NCBI GenBank assembly: GCA_946803715.1
Contig: CAMPET010000123.1
Location: 167,257 to 186,897 of the forward strand
DNA: 19,641 nucleotides
Source of the DNA: Beroe ovata
Taxonomy: Eukaryota; Ctenophora; Nuda; Beroida; Beroidae
Direction: 5' to 3'
Part shown: positions 19,505 through 19,641 of the stretch, piece by piece
Layout: the number at the start of each line of letters is the position of its first letter
How positions within the stretch are numbered: position 1 is the first letter of the stretch
Made by a program: the position numbers and the translations under genes
Notes under the pieces: generated by a model
Databases searched by the model: none
Told to the model about the DNA's origin: nothing
Seen by the model: only the letters and a program-made list of their open reading frames with translations

Positions 19505-19641
19505 GTGAGTTGTCATTCTCACTCACACCTCACTCACCTCTCACCAGCATGTCACAACTTTTCCCTCATTGTTTCCTCTAACACCCCCAACCACTCACCC
19601 CCCCATCACACTCACCCCCAACCACTCACCCCCATCACACT
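19505..19641 (+). repeat. SLC25A46 intron 2 start with C-rich minisatellite
   Basis: After the GTGAGT donor the intron turns into CACTCACC-rich DNA. From about 19583 it is a roughly 29-base tandem unit (CCCCAACCACTCACCCCCAT-like) present about twice and running off the window end. The complementary strand is G-rich. Confidence 0.7.

Noticed and set aside
1-19641. CRISPR arrays, operons or bacterial-type defence systems
   Set aside because: The window is intron-containing animal DNA. The tandem repeats are minisatellites with no unique spacers.

Overview
This is nuclear DNA from an animal. All recognisable genes are eukaryotic and split by spliceosomal introns with GT..AG borders and matching phases. 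The products are metazoan-type: a FRMD4/CUPID-domain scaffold, a COMM-domain protein, the ESCRT-II subunit VPS25 and the mitochondrial outer-membrane carrier-like protein SLC25A46. AT-rich spacers, compact genes, many microsatellites and minisatellites and apparently high allelic divergence suggest a marine invertebrate. A sponge or other early-branching animal is possible, but the species cannot be fixed from this sequence.

Layout, with all firm genes on the + strand. 657-5748: the last exons of a FRMD4-like gene whose FERM-encoding 5' part lies before the window. It contains a 37-codon exon present twice. 5749-7677: AT-rich spacer with a cluster of hairpin-forming inverted repeats and one unassigned open frame. 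7678-8404: a three-exon gene for a divergent COMM-domain protein. 8861-10246: a complete four-exon VPS25 gene. 10247-18547: about 8.3 kb without a secure gene. It holds hairpins, minus-strand fragments that look transposon-derived, a dispersed/tandem repeat pair at 15.2-16.4 kb and a second repeat pair at 17.1-18.1 kb. 18548-19504: exons 1 and 2 of SLC25A46, which continues past the window end.

The genes look like unrelated housekeeping or cell-biology neighbours, not a functional cluster. FRMD4-type proteins work in polarity and Arf signalling, COMMD proteins and ESCRT-II in endosomal trafficking, and SLC25A46 in mitochondrial dynamics.

I found no convincing new biological system. The most useful observation concerns assembly structure. 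Both single-N positions (3904 and 17617) lie exactly at or near the start of the second copy of a direct repeat. That suggests unmerged alleles, and it bears directly on whether the duplicated FRMD4 exon is real.
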